64,000 nt of DNA from Dyadobacter luticola (GTDB taxonomy: Bacteria; Bacteroidota; Bacteroidia; Cytophagales; Spirosomataceae). Both the position numbers and the translations under genes were made by a program. The notes beneath the pieces are model-generated. The model was given only the letters and a program-made list of their open reading frames with translations. It did not search any database and was not told the origin of the DNA. The stretch covers positions 1,596,375-1,660,374 of the forward strand of contig NZ_VCEJ01000002.1 of assembly GCF_005860805.1 (NCBI RefSeq). The letters run 5' to 3'. Of the stretch, positions 44,826 through 54,133 are shown one piece after another. Position 1 is the first letter of the stretch, and each line of letters begins with the position of its first letter.

Positions 44826-47800
44826 ATGAAGATTTCTACTTGGCGTTTGGCTTGGCTCAGACTGGTTTTGGTTTGTGTTTGCTTCCTTTCGATTTCAGTC
44901 TCCCTTGGGGCAGAGATTATTTTCCAGCATAACTTCGAAAATCTGGATAATCCGCCGACCGATACGCAGCTAAGTGCCCCCAACATTATCAATCCCGCGC
45001 TGAGCAACATTTTTCTGAATTCAGGACTGCTGTACCGAACCAGGACCGATGCCGGCACAAAGGCACTTTCAATTACTGCCAGCGGGAACACTGCGGTTTA
45101 CGTTCTTCGGGTGCAAATGCCTATCTGCAAGAAATTAACAATCAGCAGCATATCATTTAAAGGCTTTGCGAGCGATAATGCTAACTTTTCAATCAGCCTC
45201 AATGGTGAGGCGTATGGAGTGGCCGTTGGTGGTACGGGCAACACTTACACCGATGTGAAGCAGATAAAAAAAGTTAACATTTCAGCTATTCAGGATATAG
45301 CTCAAGCCTTTCGAGTAGAAATTACGGTTAATTCGGGACAACCTGGCACCCTATCCAGCATTGATGATCTCACAATAGAAGGTCAGATAACCGACGCAGC
45401 TTCCAACCTGTCAGCTATCAAGTTCCCCTATTCTAGCAGTATACCACTGCAACGTTGTCCCGGTGCCGGTTCAATGACTTATACAGCGAACCTGAACACT
45501 CCTCATAAATCGATTAGCTACGAGCTGGATGCTGCCAGCAAGGCTGCCGGCATAACCATGGTAAGTGGCGCCTATCTGACTTATCCCCCCACATTTGCCG
45601 GAACAGTCTCGCTAACAGCAATCGCTCTGGGCTGTGCAAACGAGACTTTCACAAAAACCATCGATATCACGACCATACCTTCAGGGCCATCTTCGACAGA
45701 TATGGATTTTCAAACAAAAACCATGTCCAGCTATTGCAATGACTGCGGTGATTTAAAAAATTCTAAATATCCTTGTCTGACCGCCGGGGTAATTTATAAG
45801 AGCGGTTTCGAAAGTAGATATGCGGCGGCGAAGGTTCGTTTCGAAGGCGGAGTGCTGAATTTTGAAATCACAGGAAGTCCCAGCACAGCAGCTGACGCCA
45901 GACCTGGTTTTGATTTGTATTTTCGACAAAGTGATTTCGATAACTATCATGGAACACTTTCATTACCGACGGGTCCTTCTGACGAACAGGGAAAGGAAAA
46001 CCTGAGACTAATCATTCAAACGATAAGTCCATCCGGCGGCAATCCGGTCCAGAAACTTAAGCCTGTCGTTTTCTGGAATGAAGCCGGAAAATGGTGGGTT
46101 ATCAGTTATAAATTCAGCAACCAGGGTTTAGCAGAGCCATGGCCTGCGAATAACTTCAAGGTGTTCCTTTCTGATACACAGACCCCTTTCGTCAAGCTGG
46201 AGTCCATCGCCGGCATCCACACTTCATCAGGCGACCAACTCACCTGGAGAACTGCCGAACAAACCAATTTTAGCCATTTTGAAATAGAAAACAGTGAGGA
46301 TACGCTTCAAGGATTCCAGAACATCGCAACGATCCCATCCAACAACGACCCCTCTGGAGGTGAATACCATTACACGCATATTCCATCCGCAGCGTTGAAG
46401 CAATACTATCGGCTGAAAGTGGTCTACACGGATAATACTTTTTCTTATAGTAAAATTCTAACTGTAAGATCCGATATCATATATCAGCATACTTTTGAAA
46501 ATCTTAGCAATCCCCCCAGCGAGGCCCAGCTAGCTACTCCTGACATGATAGCCCCGAGTTTAACTTCTCTGTGGTCGGGTAATTCCGAAAATCTGTCCAC
46601 CTTTAATCGTGCAGATGTGAGTACAGTCCTTAAACTGGAATCCTATAACAAGGTTCCCGTTCTTATCTTGAATTTGAAAATACCGAATTGTAAAAAATTG
46701 GACATCACAGATTTCTCGTTATTTGTGTTCTCCGGTGATTACACTATGAAAGTCAACGGTTCCAGCATCGATTTTAAAACCACCGCTTTCTGGTCACGGT
46801 CCCCAATAGCGATGATGATCTCAGGCCTCACCGGTGAGGTTACGATCGAAATATCACACCCTATCAGCAGCGGCAACCCCCAGATGTACTTGGACGACTT
46901 TACAATCTATGGTAAGCTTTATGATAATCTGGTTGATCTGCGAACCCTAAACCTGAGCGGCACTGGGCAGCGCTGTCAGCAAGGACAAATTTTGAGTTAT
47001 CAGGCCACCAGATACGGGGAATATAAGTCGATACAATATTCGCTTGATAATCTGAGCCTTGCGGCGGGGAACCAAATCGATGTCAACACCGGATTATTAA
47101 CCTTTTCGCCAACATTTGCGGGCGAAACAACTGTTAGCGCCAGCGCAGTTAATTGTATAAATATACCAATTTCCGCATCAAAGAGGGTGTTCACAATTTC
47201 AGGAGGTTTACCGACCTCAGATATGGATCTGCTCGTTAAACTTCCTCACCGGGAAAATAGTAGCGGTTACAATTCTGCTGGTAATTTGGAAAGCGGATGC
47301 TATACGACCGGGTCAGTTGGCCTTGACGGTTTTTTTGGACAAACCGTCACTACAAAAGTCCGCTTCAGAAACAATGTACGTTCCTTTGTAATTAGCGCGG
47401 CGCTCTCCGAAACCGATGATTATACTTCGCCAAAAATGGAACTGTATTTTAGTCAAAGTGATTTCGACAACTACAGTGGCGCTCTCAAGTTGCCAAAAAA
47501 TCCGTCAGATGAACAGGGGAAAGCAAATTTGAGACTACGAATTTTTAGTGCAAATTTTTTACCATATTACTCTACTGGTGAAATAGACGTGAAACCAGAC
47601 TTGCGCTGGGACAATGTTAAAAAATATTGGGTCGCTACATTAAGGTTTTTTGTTGCCGAAGACTCTGGCCCGTCAAATGCACCGAATCCATTCCCAAATT
47701 TCAAAGTCTCTTTGACAGATGCAAAAATGCCCCTCCCGGTCAAACTCGAATCCTTCTCCGCCAAACCATCCCCGGAAGGCAACCGCCTCAACTGGAAAAC

Positions 47801-48269
47801 CACTGAGGAAATCGATTTCAAGCATTTTGAAGTTGAAAGAAGCGAGGATCCGCGGCAAGGCTTTCAATATTTGGCGACGGTTTCTTCTGGCAACAATGCT
47901 ACCGGTGGTTCCTATCAATATACCGACATTCAAAATGCTACGTCGCAGCAATATTACCGCCTCAAAATGGTTGACATTGACGGCAGCTTCGAGTATAGCA
48001 GGATTGTTAATGTAAATGCGCAGAATAATGCAGAAAATTTATTTGTCTATCCGAATCCGGCTCAAAACCTAATCTATCTGGATTCACCTGATGTGATCTA
48101 TTCGGTCAATTTAACCGATCAAAATGGAAATGTAGTATATGGAAAATCGCTTTCGGGTGCTGAAAAGTCATTGAGCATTTCGCTGCCGAAGCTGAATTCC
48201 GGAGCCTATTTGCTGAAAGTGAATCCGGGAACTGAAAGTCAAAAAGTGAGAAAAGTATTGATCAAATAA
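44826..48269 (+). CDS. Large T9SS-secreted protein with an internal tandem duplication
   Basis: A 1147-residue protein from ATG 44826 (MKISTWRLAWLRLVL, a good signal peptide). The 26 codons upstream overlap a terminator hairpin and are not counted. Two related modules of about 520 residues follow: 31-550 (IIFQHNFENLDNPP) and 551 onward (IIYQHTFENLSNPP). Each contains SQSDFDNY/RQSDFDNY..PSDEQGK blocks and ends in the VKLES...YYRLK domain that often precedes sorting signals. The last 80 residues are a T9SS type A sorting domain (LFVYPNPAQNLIYL, SGAYLLKVNPG). It is presumably a surface or secreted adhesin or scaffold with no catalytic motif. A similar giant gene follows. Confidence 0.85.
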   Translation: MKISTWRLAWLRLVLVCVCFLSISVSLGAEIIFQHNFENLDNPPTDTQLSAPNIINPALSNIFLNSGLLYRTRTDAGTKALSITASGNTAVYVLRVQMPICKKLTISSISFKGFASDNANFSISLNGEAYGVAVGGTGNTYTDVKQIKKVNISAIQDIAQAFRVEITVNSGQPGTLSSIDDLTIEGQITDAASNLSAIKFPYSSSIPLQRCPGAGSMTYTANLNTPHKSISYELDAASKAAGITMVSGAYLTYPPTFAGTVSLTAIALGCANETFTKTIDITTIPSGPSSTDMDFQTKTMSSYCNDCGDLKNSKYPCLTAGVIYKSGFESRYAAAKVRFEGGVLNFEITGSPSTAADARPGFDLYFRQSDFDNYHGTLSLPTGPSDEQGKENLRLIIQTISPSGGNPVQKLKPVVFWNEAGKWWVISYKFSNQGLAEPWPANNFKVFLSDTQTPFVKLESIAGIHTSSGDQLTWRTAEQTNFSHFEIENSEDTLQGFQNIATIPSNNDPSGGEYHYTHIPSAALKQYYRLKVVYTDNTFSYSKILTVRSDIIYQHTFENLSNPPSEAQLATPDMIAPSLTSLWSGNSENLSTFNRADVSTVLKLESYNKVPVLILNLKIPNCKKLDITDFSLFVFSGDYTMKVNGSSIDFKTTAFWSRSPIAMMISGLTGEVTIEISHPISSGNPQMYLDDFTIYGKLYDNLVDLRTLNLSGTGQRCQQGQILSYQATRYGEYKSIQYSLDNLSLAAGNQIDVNTGLLTFSPTFAGETTVSASAVNCINIPISASKRVFTISGGLPTSDMDLLVKLPHRENSSGYNSAGNLESGCYTTGSVGLDGFFGQTVTTKVRFRNNVRSFVISAALSETDDYTSPKMELYFSQSDFDNYSGALKLPKNPSDEQGKANLRLRIFSANFLPYYSTGEIDVKPDLRWDNVKKYWVATLRFFVAEDSGPSNAPNPFPNFKVSLTDAKMPLPVKLESFSAKPSPEGNRLNWKTTEEIDFKHFEVERSEDPRQGFQYLATVSSGNNATGGSYQYTDIQNATSQQYYRLKMVDIDGSFEYSRIVNVNAQNNAENLFVYPNPAQNLIYLDSPDVIYSVNLTDQNGNVVYGKSLSGAEKSLSISLPKLNSGAYLLKVNPGTESQKVRKVLIK
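44916..48010 (+). repeat. Two-copy intragenic duplication (about 520 codons each)
   Basis: Module 1 (44916-46475) and module 2 (46476 to about 48010) align over their full length at the protein level, including the FENLxNPP start, the QSDFDNY block and the VKLES end. Divergence is substantial, so the duplication is old. Confidence 0.7.
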
Positions 48270-48383
48270 TCTTCAATTATTGAACGATCGACTGTTTCCG
48301 TATTACTAATCGATAACGAACTGAAAATAAGTGGGTCAGTAAGATGCTTTATAATATGATTTCAAATTTCCAGAAAAGATGCT

Positions 48384-51300
48384 ATGTCTAAAACTTTACT
48401 AAAATGGATCGCTCTTCAGTGTATCTGCCTTTTTACATTTAGTCCTTCTGTCGCGCTTCAGAAATCTGCCAGTTCTGAGAAAGTTGCTTCCGAAACATTG
48501 GTTAGATCAGCTGCTAGTTGTACACCAACCTACACCAATAGTTGCTCTGATTTTTATGGAATCGATTCCTTTCACATTAATGGGCTTTATCTAACCTCTC
48601 ATTCGCATTGTTCACCTAATGGGTACGGCTCATTTGGAAATACTACCAGTGTTATACCAGGCGAAACCGTCAACTTCGGTTGTGAGTTATTGGGTACGAC
48701 AAATGCCGCAAATATTGCTGTATGGATAGACGCCAACCGTAATGGAATTTTTGAACAGGATGAAAAGGCCTTTTCAAATACGTCCTTTACCAAAGTCAGA
48801 ATCTCAGAGACAATGAAAATTCCTATGGTTAGTGCAGGCCCGCTTCCAATACGGGTTATAGCAGCTTACGGTGTGATTGCGGACAACCAGTGTGGCAATT
48901 ACAATTATGGGGAAACGGAAGATTACGTCCTTACAGTTCAAAATGACGCTATCAATTGCATCCCTACATATATCAATGGATGCTCAAAAGGCGACGGGCT
49001 GAATAACGTTAGTTTCGATAGAAGTGGAACAAGCTCCTCCGACGGCTGCTCTCCCAACGGTTATGGCGAATTCACTTTTCCATATTCTGTTAAAGTCGAT
49101 ACGCCAATCATTATCAGTGGAGACCGTGAGAGTAAATCCAGAAAAACTGGCGTCTCTATATGGTTGGATATTAACCGGAATGGCACTTTTGAAGGTTCTG
49201 AGCGTGTTTATAGCACCCCGGAACTAACCACCGGACCTTTTGCGGGAACAATTCGGATACCACCATTTCTCGGAATGGGGCGGATTAGGGCGCGTGTAAT
49301 ATCTGCTTCGGGAGTTGTTCCCATGGACCCATGTGGCGTTTATGATTATGGAGAAACAGAAGATTACTCCCTGAGACCGTACAGGGATCCTTCCTGTGAG
49401 GTCTCAGTCTCAGTTTCAGGGCCGACTATATTAACTTGCGGCAGTCCAACTACGGTTTTAACTGCCACTACAAGTTCACCAAACCCAACTTTCAAATGGA
49501 GCAATGGCGCTACTGGTCCATCCATCACGGTTACCCGCCCCTATGCATATAGTGTTTATATGAGCAGCGGCTCATGCACGAGCGTGGGAAGCGCATCCAT
49601 TTCCGGCGACATCAACCCACCAACTGTAAAAATCAAAAGTTCTGCCCCAGGATTAAAGTGCGATCTCAGGTCGCTAACTTTGACAGCCACCGCAAGTCAG
49701 ACAGGCGCTACTTATTTGTGGAACACCGGCTCCACTCAGCGAGCGATTACAGTCACCACCCCCGGTACATATTCTGTCACAGTAGCTAAAAATGGTTGCT
49801 CTGGCTCTGTTTCATATGTTGTCTCAGGTAGCGCAGATCCCGCAACTGTCCAAATAGAGGGTTCGGACTTATTAACCTGTTCACAGCCCATCGCCACGCT
49901 TATTGCCAGAACATCAGCCCCAAATCCACAATACCGGTGGAGCAGTAATGCATTCACTGCCTATATCAATGTGGTTAATGCAGGATCCTATACAGTCACT
50001 ATGACTAGCGGAAACTGCGTCGCTACCGCTACAAAGGTGGTAAATTCCAACATATCAGCTCTCAACTTAAACGTTAGTGGAGACGCTCAATTGAGCTGTT
50101 CAAAACCAGCAACAACGCTTACCGCCGCTACCACATCGCCCAATCCAACCTACCTCTGGAGCAACGGCGCCACAACACCAAGTATTAGTGTCACAAAATC
50201 AGGTATTTACAAGGTAATCATGACCAGCGGCGGTTGTACCATTGAAAAATCAGTACAAGTAACAGGCAGCGGCACTCCGCCGGAAGTAACGGTGACAGGT
50301 ACCTATGTATTAAGCTGTGCCAAGCCAAGTATTACTATAACTGCCCAGACAGATGCATCGAATCCAACTTACCAATGGAATACGGGTGAAACAACAAAAT
50401 CCATCACCGTTACATTAGCAGGAACGTATACTGCAACCGTAGTCAGTTCGGGTTGTTCGGGAAGCGCTTCAAAAACGATTACGGGAAATGGCTCGCCTAT
50501 GACCGTAAATATCTCAGGATCATCTGAATTGACTTGCCAGCAGCCGGTTGTAACATTAACCGCTACCGCGAACACAGGATCGAATACAACATACAAGTGG
50601 AGTAATGGGACAAGTGGGGCGTCTATTGACTTAGTGAATCGTGGCACCTACACTGTAACGGCTACAAATGGAACTTGTACCGCAACTGCAAAAACGATTG
50701 TAACTTCGAGCAGACCCGCCTTGAATTTAAGTATTGGAGGCGACACATTGTTAAGCTGCTCTAAAACGAGCGTCCGGCTAAATGCCATAACCACTTCACC
50801 TAACCCAACCTATCTTTGGAGCAATGGAGCAACCACGGCTTCAATCGATGCAATGTCCCCAGGATTGTTCAAGGTGACGATGACAAGTGGTGGTTGCACA
50901 AAAACGGCTTCAAAAAATGTTACAGGAAACTCCATGCCCCCTGATGTGTATGTAGCAGGTAGTTCCGTCTTAAGCTGTGCCAAAACCAATATCACAATGA
51001 CTGCACTGACACATGCGCCAAACGCAACATATTTATGGAATACGGGTGAAAAGACCAAATCAATAGATGTAAATATAGCCGGTAATTACTCGGTAGCTGT
51101 TACAAGCGTGGGTTGCACCAATACTGGGTCGAAAACAATTACTGGAAACGGTGCTCCATTAGCAATAAGCATCTCAGGCCCGTCAGAATTGACCTGCTTA
51201 TTGCCTGAGATCAGGTTGTCGGCAACCGCTTTCCCAAATGCGACTTACAAATGGAGCAATGGAGCAACAACTCCTGCTATTGACGTCTCCAGCCCAGGCA

Positions 51301-52550
51301 GTTATTCAGTGACGGTTACCAAGGGAACTTGCACGGCAACCGCCTCTAAAAATGTGACACTTAATAAACCGGCTCCGAATTTGATTGTAACAGGCGACAC
51401 CGTTTTAAGTTGTTCCCATACATCACTCTCTCTTTCTGCCGCAACCACGTCGCCCAATCCAACATATCTCTGGAGCAACGGAGCGACGACGGAAAGTATT
51501 GAGGTGACAAATGCGGGAACATACAAGGTTACTGTCAACAGTGGAGTATGTAAAACAATGATGTCGAGAAAGATAGTTGGCACTCCGACTCCTCCCGACA
51601 TTAACATTACGGGTTCGAGTGTTCTTAGCTGTGCCAAAACAAATATTACCATAACGGCACAATCAAAAGCAGCCAATCCAACTTATTTGTGGAATACAGG
51701 AGAAACTACCAAATCCATAATTGTAACCAAAGCAGGGAATTACGCTGTCGTCGTGGCAAGTGCTGATTGTTATAATGTTGCTAGTAAGGTTATTACGGGC
51801 AGTGTTAAACCCGTTGAACTCAACATTACTGGAAACCACGTTCTTACCTGCGAGTCTCCAATAGTTACGCTGAAAGTAAGTGAGACGGCGGGGGCCGCTT
51901 ATAAATGGAGTAATGGCGCAACGACAGCCTCTATTGATGTTGATGCTCCGGGAACTTACACCGTAGTCAAAACACAAGGTGCATGTACAGCAACAGCTGC
52001 TATGACAGTCACTTCAACTAAACCAGATCTCTTTCTCGTGATCAATGGTGAAACTTCCCTAACTTGTTCCCGACCAACTATCGCCTTAACGGCAATCACT
52101 CTTGAAACCGATTATAGCTATAAGTGGAATACCGGTGCCACTACTTCCTTGATTAATATAACTACCCCAGGCAACTATCAGGTTACGCTGACAACGCCTC
52201 AGGGCTGCACAAAAACAATCTCAAAAACAATTACTGGTGGATGCAACGGCAACGCGCGTCTAGCAGCTGATTATGACTCAGCTGAACTCGAAAAAGTAAC
52301 CTTAACAGCTATGGTCTTCCCAAATCCTATACAAGACAAGCTTGTAGCTGAGATTAGTGGAAGCCATTTTAATGCGATCAATGTGCGTCTGCTGAATTCA
52401 AATGGCATTCTGATGAAAGAGCTACAATTACAATCATCTTCTAGGAAACAAAAGGTCAGCATGGACGTCAACGGCTTTATGCCAGGCATCTATTTAATGG
52501 AAGTCATTTCCGAAGAAAATAAAGTGTATCAAAGAGTACTGATTAAATAG
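48384..52550 (+). CDS. Giant T9SS adhesin with two GEVED domains and 13 Ig-like repeats
   Basis: A 1388-residue exported protein (signal to about residue 25). Two GEVED domains come first (about 46-185 and 190-335; IAVWIDANRNGIFEQDE, YNYGETEDYVL; VSIWLDINRNGTFEGSE, YDYGETEDYSL). Residues 338-1285 are thirteen Ig-like repeats of about 73 residues, each with core LSC..P....A.T....TYLWSNGATT.SI.V...G.Y.V and a second Cys near the end, which may form a disulfide. A T9SS type A sorting domain closes the protein (MVFPNPIQDKL, GIYLMEVISEENKVYQRVLIK). It should be an elongated surface adhesin. The repeats follow a three-type ABC order. Confidence 0.9.
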   Translation: MSKTLLKWIALQCICLFTFSPSVALQKSASSEKVASETLVRSAASCTPTYTNSCSDFYGIDSFHINGLYLTSHSHCSPNGYGSFGNTTSVIPGETVNFGCELLGTTNAANIAVWIDANRNGIFEQDEKAFSNTSFTKVRISETMKIPMVSAGPLPIRVIAAYGVIADNQCGNYNYGETEDYVLTVQNDAINCIPTYINGCSKGDGLNNVSFDRSGTSSSDGCSPNGYGEFTFPYSVKVDTPIIISGDRESKSRKTGVSIWLDINRNGTFEGSERVYSTPELTTGPFAGTIRIPPFLGMGRIRARVISASGVVPMDPCGVYDYGETEDYSLRPYRDPSCEVSVSVSGPTILTCGSPTTVLTATTSSPNPTFKWSNGATGPSITVTRPYAYSVYMSSGSCTSVGSASISGDINPPTVKIKSSAPGLKCDLRSLTLTATASQTGATYLWNTGSTQRAITVTTPGTYSVTVAKNGCSGSVSYVVSGSADPATVQIEGSDLLTCSQPIATLIARTSAPNPQYRWSSNAFTAYINVVNAGSYTVTMTSGNCVATATKVVNSNISALNLNVSGDAQLSCSKPATTLTAATTSPNPTYLWSNGATTPSISVTKSGIYKVIMTSGGCTIEKSVQVTGSGTPPEVTVTGTYVLSCAKPSITITAQTDASNPTYQWNTGETTKSITVTLAGTYTATVVSSGCSGSASKTITGNGSPMTVNISGSSELTCQQPVVTLTATANTGSNTTYKWSNGTSGASIDLVNRGTYTVTATNGTCTATAKTIVTSSRPALNLSIGGDTLLSCSKTSVRLNAITTSPNPTYLWSNGATTASIDAMSPGLFKVTMTSGGCTKTASKNVTGNSMPPDVYVAGSSVLSCAKTNITMTALTHAPNATYLWNTGEKTKSIDVNIAGNYSVAVTSVGCTNTGSKTITGNGAPLAISISGPSELTCLLPEIRLSATAFPNATYKWSNGATTPAIDVSSPGSYSVTVTKGTCTATASKNVTLNKPAPNLIVTGDTVLSCSHTSLSLSAATTSPNPTYLWSNGATTESIEVTNAGTYKVTVNSGVCKTMMSRKIVGTPTPPDINITGSSVLSCAKTNITITAQSKAANPTYLWNTGETTKSIIVTKAGNYAVVVASADCYNVASKVITGSVKPVELNITGNHVLTCESPIVTLKVSETAGAAYKWSNGATTASIDVDAPGTYTVVKTQGACTATAAMTVTSTKPDLFLVINGETSLTCSRPTIALTAITLETDYSYKWNTGATTSLINITTPGNYQVTLTTPQGCTKTISKTITGGCNGNARLAADYDSAELEKVTLTAMVFPNPIQDKLVAEISGSHFNAINVRLLNSNGILMKELQLQSSSRKQKVSMDVNGFMPGIYLMEVISEENKVYQRVLIK
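49395..52238 (+). repeat. Tandem Ig-like repeats in ABC higher-order arrangement
   Basis: There are thirteen repeats of about 219 bases. Types alternate A (SPNPTYLWSNGATT), B (LSCAKTNITITA, LWNTGETTKSI) and C (SELTC..P, YKWSNGATT) in the order ABC-ABC-ABC-ABC-A. Repeats three apart are more alike than neighbours, so the expanding unit was about 660 bases. Confidence 0.8.
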
Positions 52551-52591
52551 ACTCTGAGATGTCAGTTAACCTATGCTTGCCGACCCTTGTC

Positions 52592-52658
52592 CTTAACATT
52601 TTCATAACCCACCCTACCCAAACTTAACATCTCCTTAACATCCCCTCACGTAGTTTTA
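52592..52658 (+). promoter_or_regulatory. Candidate PhoP/PhoB box and -7 element of the phytase-like gene
   Basis: CTTAACATCTC (52623-52633) is repeated at once as CTTAACATCCC (52634-52644), matching the PhoP consensus TTAACA-N5-TTAACA exactly. A further CTTAACATTTT-CATAACC lies at 52592-52609. TAGTTTTA (52651-52658) fits a -7 element, so the boxes cover the -33 region as expected for an activator. Confidence 0.55.
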
Positions 52659-52679
52659 CCGAAAATAAAACTCGTGGAA

Positions 52680-53987
52680 ATGAAGACTTTTTTACTTGCT
52701 GGCCTTACCCTGACAGCTGCTTCTGCTTTGCTTTTGAGCGGCTGCACCGATCATGAAGTGCCTTCTGATAGCTACCCGGCGCGGGCTGAGGCTTCCAATC
52801 CTGCGGTGATGGCGCAGGTTGGGAATGTTACTGTTTATAATGGGGGTTTTGGCTCCGCGCTCGTGCAGGACCCGCACGACAAAAACGCGTTTTATCTGCT
52901 CACCGACAGGGGTTCCAACATTGATGGCGCCGAGGCCAATGTCAAGGTGTTTTCTTCGCCTGAGTTCGTTCCGCAAATCGGGAAGTTCCGGTTGATCGGC
53001 GACCAGCTTGTTCTGGAAAAAACCATTTACCTCAAAAATGCGAGTGGCCAAAATCTGAACGGTTTGCCTAACCCCACCGGCTTCGGTTTCAGTGGCGAAA
53101 TTGCAAAGGATGTGACGGGCAATGTGCTGCCTAATAGCGTGGATGGGATCGATTCGGAAGGTTTGACGATGGCTGCCGACGGCACATTCTGGGTAAGCGA
53201 CGAGTATGGCCCGCACATTGTGCATTTTGATGCAAATGGTAACACCATCGAGCGCATCAATCCATTTGGAAATGGTACGGGCGGGCGCAAAATTCCGATG
53301 GTTTTTGCCAAAAGAAGACCTAATCGCGGCATGGAAGGGCTGGCGATCACACCAGATGGAAAAACGCTGGTGGGGATGATGCAGTTTCCACTTTACAACC
53401 CTTCATCGGCTGCTATCGCGGGTTCGATGGTTACGCGGATCCTGGCTTTTGACATTGCGTCCGGCACGAGCAAAGAATATGTTTACCTGATCGATAAAGC
53501 CAACTTACAAGCTAATAGTGAGATTGTTGCGATCAATAACACGCAGTTTCTTGTGATTGAAAGAGATGGTGAGTACGCCACTGACGCGACAAGAGGATCG
53601 GTTTTCAAAAAGGTATTTAAAATCGATATTTCCGGCGCGACGGATATTTCGGATCCTGCCAACGGTGAAAATGGAAAACTTTACGGCGGCAAAACCGTGG
53701 AAGAGCTGAAAGACATGGCCGGACTGGCTGCAAACGGCATTATGCCTGTCACCAAAACATTGGCCGCTGACCTGATGACCGACATTTCAACCCTTTACCC
53801 ACACGACAAAGCCGAAGGTATCTGCATCATCGACGCGAACACCATCGCAATTTCCAATGACGACGATTTCGGAGTGGTAACCAAAGCTGGCCAGCTGGGA
53901 ACTTACGACACCAAAATTCTGCCTGCAACCGGCAAGGTGGACCGTAACACGATCTACTTTGTGAAATTGAAGCAGCCGCTCTGGTAG
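52680..53987 (+). CDS. Esterase-like activity of phytase family lipoprotein
   Basis: A 435-residue lipoprotein from ATG 52680 (LLLSGC lipobox); a GTG two codons earlier is possible. The body is the phytase-like propeller domain (PF13449): GNVTVYNGGFGSALVQDP, YLLTDRGSN, DGIDSEGLTMAADGTFWVSDEYGPHIV, RRPNRGMEGLAITPDG, and IDANTIAISNDDDFG near the end. Family members are extracellular and linked to phosphate-ester or phytate breakdown, though direct activity data are sparse. Upstream PhoP-like boxes support a phosphate-scavenging role. It is a single gene followed by a hairpin. Confidence 0.87.
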   Translation: MKTFLLAGLTLTAASALLLSGCTDHEVPSDSYPARAEASNPAVMAQVGNVTVYNGGFGSALVQDPHDKNAFYLLTDRGSNIDGAEANVKVFSSPEFVPQIGKFRLIGDQLVLEKTIYLKNASGQNLNGLPNPTGFGFSGEIAKDVTGNVLPNSVDGIDSEGLTMAADGTFWVSDEYGPHIVHFDANGNTIERINPFGNGTGGRKIPMVFAKRRPNRGMEGLAITPDGKTLVGMMQFPLYNPSSAAIAGSMVTRILAFDIASGTSKEYVYLIDKANLQANSEIVAINNTQFLVIERDGEYATDATRGSVFKKVFKIDISGATDISDPANGENGKLYGGKTVEELKDMAGLAANGIMPVTKTLAADLMTDISTLYPHDKAEGICIIDANTIAISNDDDFGVVTKAGQLGTYDTKILPATGKVDRNTIYFVKLKQPLW

Positions 53988-54012
53988 TTTCATTTAGATA
54001 AAATTTTTGCTG

Positions 54013-54047
54013 ACAAGCCTGGCTGTTTCGGTCGGGCTTGTTTGTTT
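54013..54047 (+). terminator. Probable terminator of the phytase-like gene
   Basis: ACAAGCC pairs with GGCTTGT over a 15-base loop, with TTTGTTT after it, 26 bases past the stop codon. Confidence 0.5.
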
Positions 54048-54133
54048 AAAAGACTTCTCCGGGATTCAACAATCAACGTTTACAAGGAGAAAATGGGCCT
54101 GGCAAGCTTTTCTTCTAAACAAATCTTGACAGC

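Noticed and set aside
50369..51977. Several antisense ORFs of 80-124 codons across the repeat region
   Set aside because: They are mirror frames of the Ig-like repeats and have no start context or recognisable product.
49395..52238. Regularly spaced similar DNA blocks, as in a CRISPR array
   Set aside because: The period is about 219 bases, the reading frame is open throughout and repeats differ in sequence. They are protein domain repeats.
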